A stretch of 6,461 nt of DNA from the NCBI GenBank assembly GCA_020253595.1, contig JADCBH010000055.1:1-6461 (forward strand), written 5' to 3'. The notes beneath the pieces were generated by a model. It was given only the letters and a program-made list of their open reading frames with translations. It made no database searches and had not been told where the DNA came from. This document shows, in pieces, positions 6,085-6,461 of this stretch. Origin of the DNA: Brevundimonas sp. GTDB taxonomy: Bacteria; Pseudomonadota; Alphaproteobacteria; Caulobacterales; Caulobacteraceae. The position numbers were made by a program, and so were the translations under genes. The number at the start of each line of letters is the position of its first letter. The stretch's first letter is position 1.

Positions 6085-6461
6085 ATGCCCCAGGTCCGTT
6101 TCACCCGCCGCTTTTCCATGGCCCACCGTCTTCTGGCGGACGCGGGCTCGCGCTGCGCCGTGCCCCACGGTCACAACGAGTTCGTCACGGTGACCCTGGC
6201 GACGGACCGGGAGATGGCGTTCGGCGGCTCCAACTACGTCGCTTCCTTCGAGAGCCTGAAGAAACGCTGGCACGGATTTATCGATGGCGCGGTTGATCAC
6301 GCGTTCCAGGTCAACGCCGCCGACCCCTTGCTGGACTGGTTCCGGACGCACGAACCGCACCGTCTGACGCAGGTCATGGTGTTCGACGGCGACCCCACGA
6401 CCGAGGCCTTCGCCATCGCGCTGCGGCGCAAGATCGAGGCGATCCTGACCGCCGAGGGGTC
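6085..6461 (+). CDS. queD: 6-carboxytetrahydropterin synthase-like protein (QueD/PTPS family), 3' truncated
   Basis: The first 125 codons are visible with no stop before the window ends. QueD makes 6-carboxy-5,6,7,8-tetrahydropterin from 7,8-dihydroneopterin triphosphate, an early step to 7-deazaguanines such as queuosine in tRNA. Family features: FSMAHRL with zinc ligand His14; CAVPHGHNE with catalytic Cys24 and zinc ligands His28 and His30 (the CxxxHGH form that separates QueD from eukaryotic-type pyruvoyl-tetrahydropterin synthases); DHAF with Asp71-His72; and DPTTEAFA with Glu107. The segment NYVASFESLKKRW replaces the usual MVxDFxxLK, a small departure. ATG 6085 is the first possible start, as an in-frame TAG lies at 6073-6075. 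No clear ribosome binding site is seen. It starts 41 bp after dnaE2 with no evident terminator, so read-through from the SOS operon is possible, although a functional link is not obvious. Confidence 0.85.
   Translation, partial: MPQVRFTRRFSMAHRLLADAGSRCAVPHGHNEFVTVTLATDREMAFGGSNYVASFESLKKRWHGFIDGAVDHAFQVNAADPLLDWFRTHEPHRLTQVMVFDGDPTTEAFAIALRRKIEAILTAEG

Overview
This is a GC-rich, densely packed window that reads almost entirely on the + strand. It carries a complete SOS mutagenesis cassette (imuA-imuB-dnaE2) flanked by the tail of a sensor histidine kinase gene and the start of a queD-like gene. The alphaproteobacterial LexA half-site (GAAC repeated at 11-bp steps), the GC-rich codon usage and the form of the proteins point to an alphaproteobacterium, most likely Caulobacteraceae (Caulobacter/Brevundimonas-like). 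The genus is inference only.

Layout. Positions 2-271 hold the C-terminal ATP-binding part of a histidine kinase, cut by the window edge. Positions 272-370 are a control region: a sigma70-like promoter (TTGACT, 18 bp, AATAAT) whose spacer and -10 are covered by three GAAC half-sites in exact 11-bp phase, forming two overlapping LexA operators that share the middle half-site. Then come imuA (371-1036), imuB (954-2546, overlapping imuA by 83 bp) and dnaE2/imuC (about 2543-6043, overlapping the imuB stop). After a 41-bp gap, a 6-carboxytetrahydropterin synthase-like gene starts at 6085 and runs off the end. No gene-free stretch exceeds 300 bases and no clear intrinsic terminator was seen.

How the genes work together. 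In the known ImuABC system, DNA damage removes LexA. ImuA (a degenerate RecA-like protein) and ImuB (a Y-family polymerase relative without catalytic acids) then act as accessory factors that bring the error-prone C-family polymerase DnaE2 to blocked replication sites. All three are intact here, ImuB lacks the Y-family catalytic residues and DnaE2 keeps its polymerase aspartates, so the cassette looks functional.

The most unusual feature lies inside dnaE2. About 80 extra residues interrupt the N-terminal PHP domain. At the DNA level this segment contains two 68-bp copies of a palindromic, hairpin-forming element in head-to-head inverted orientation, both read through in frame. This resembles a dispersed palindromic repeat that has invaded a coding gene and been kept as a Pro/Gly-rich loop.
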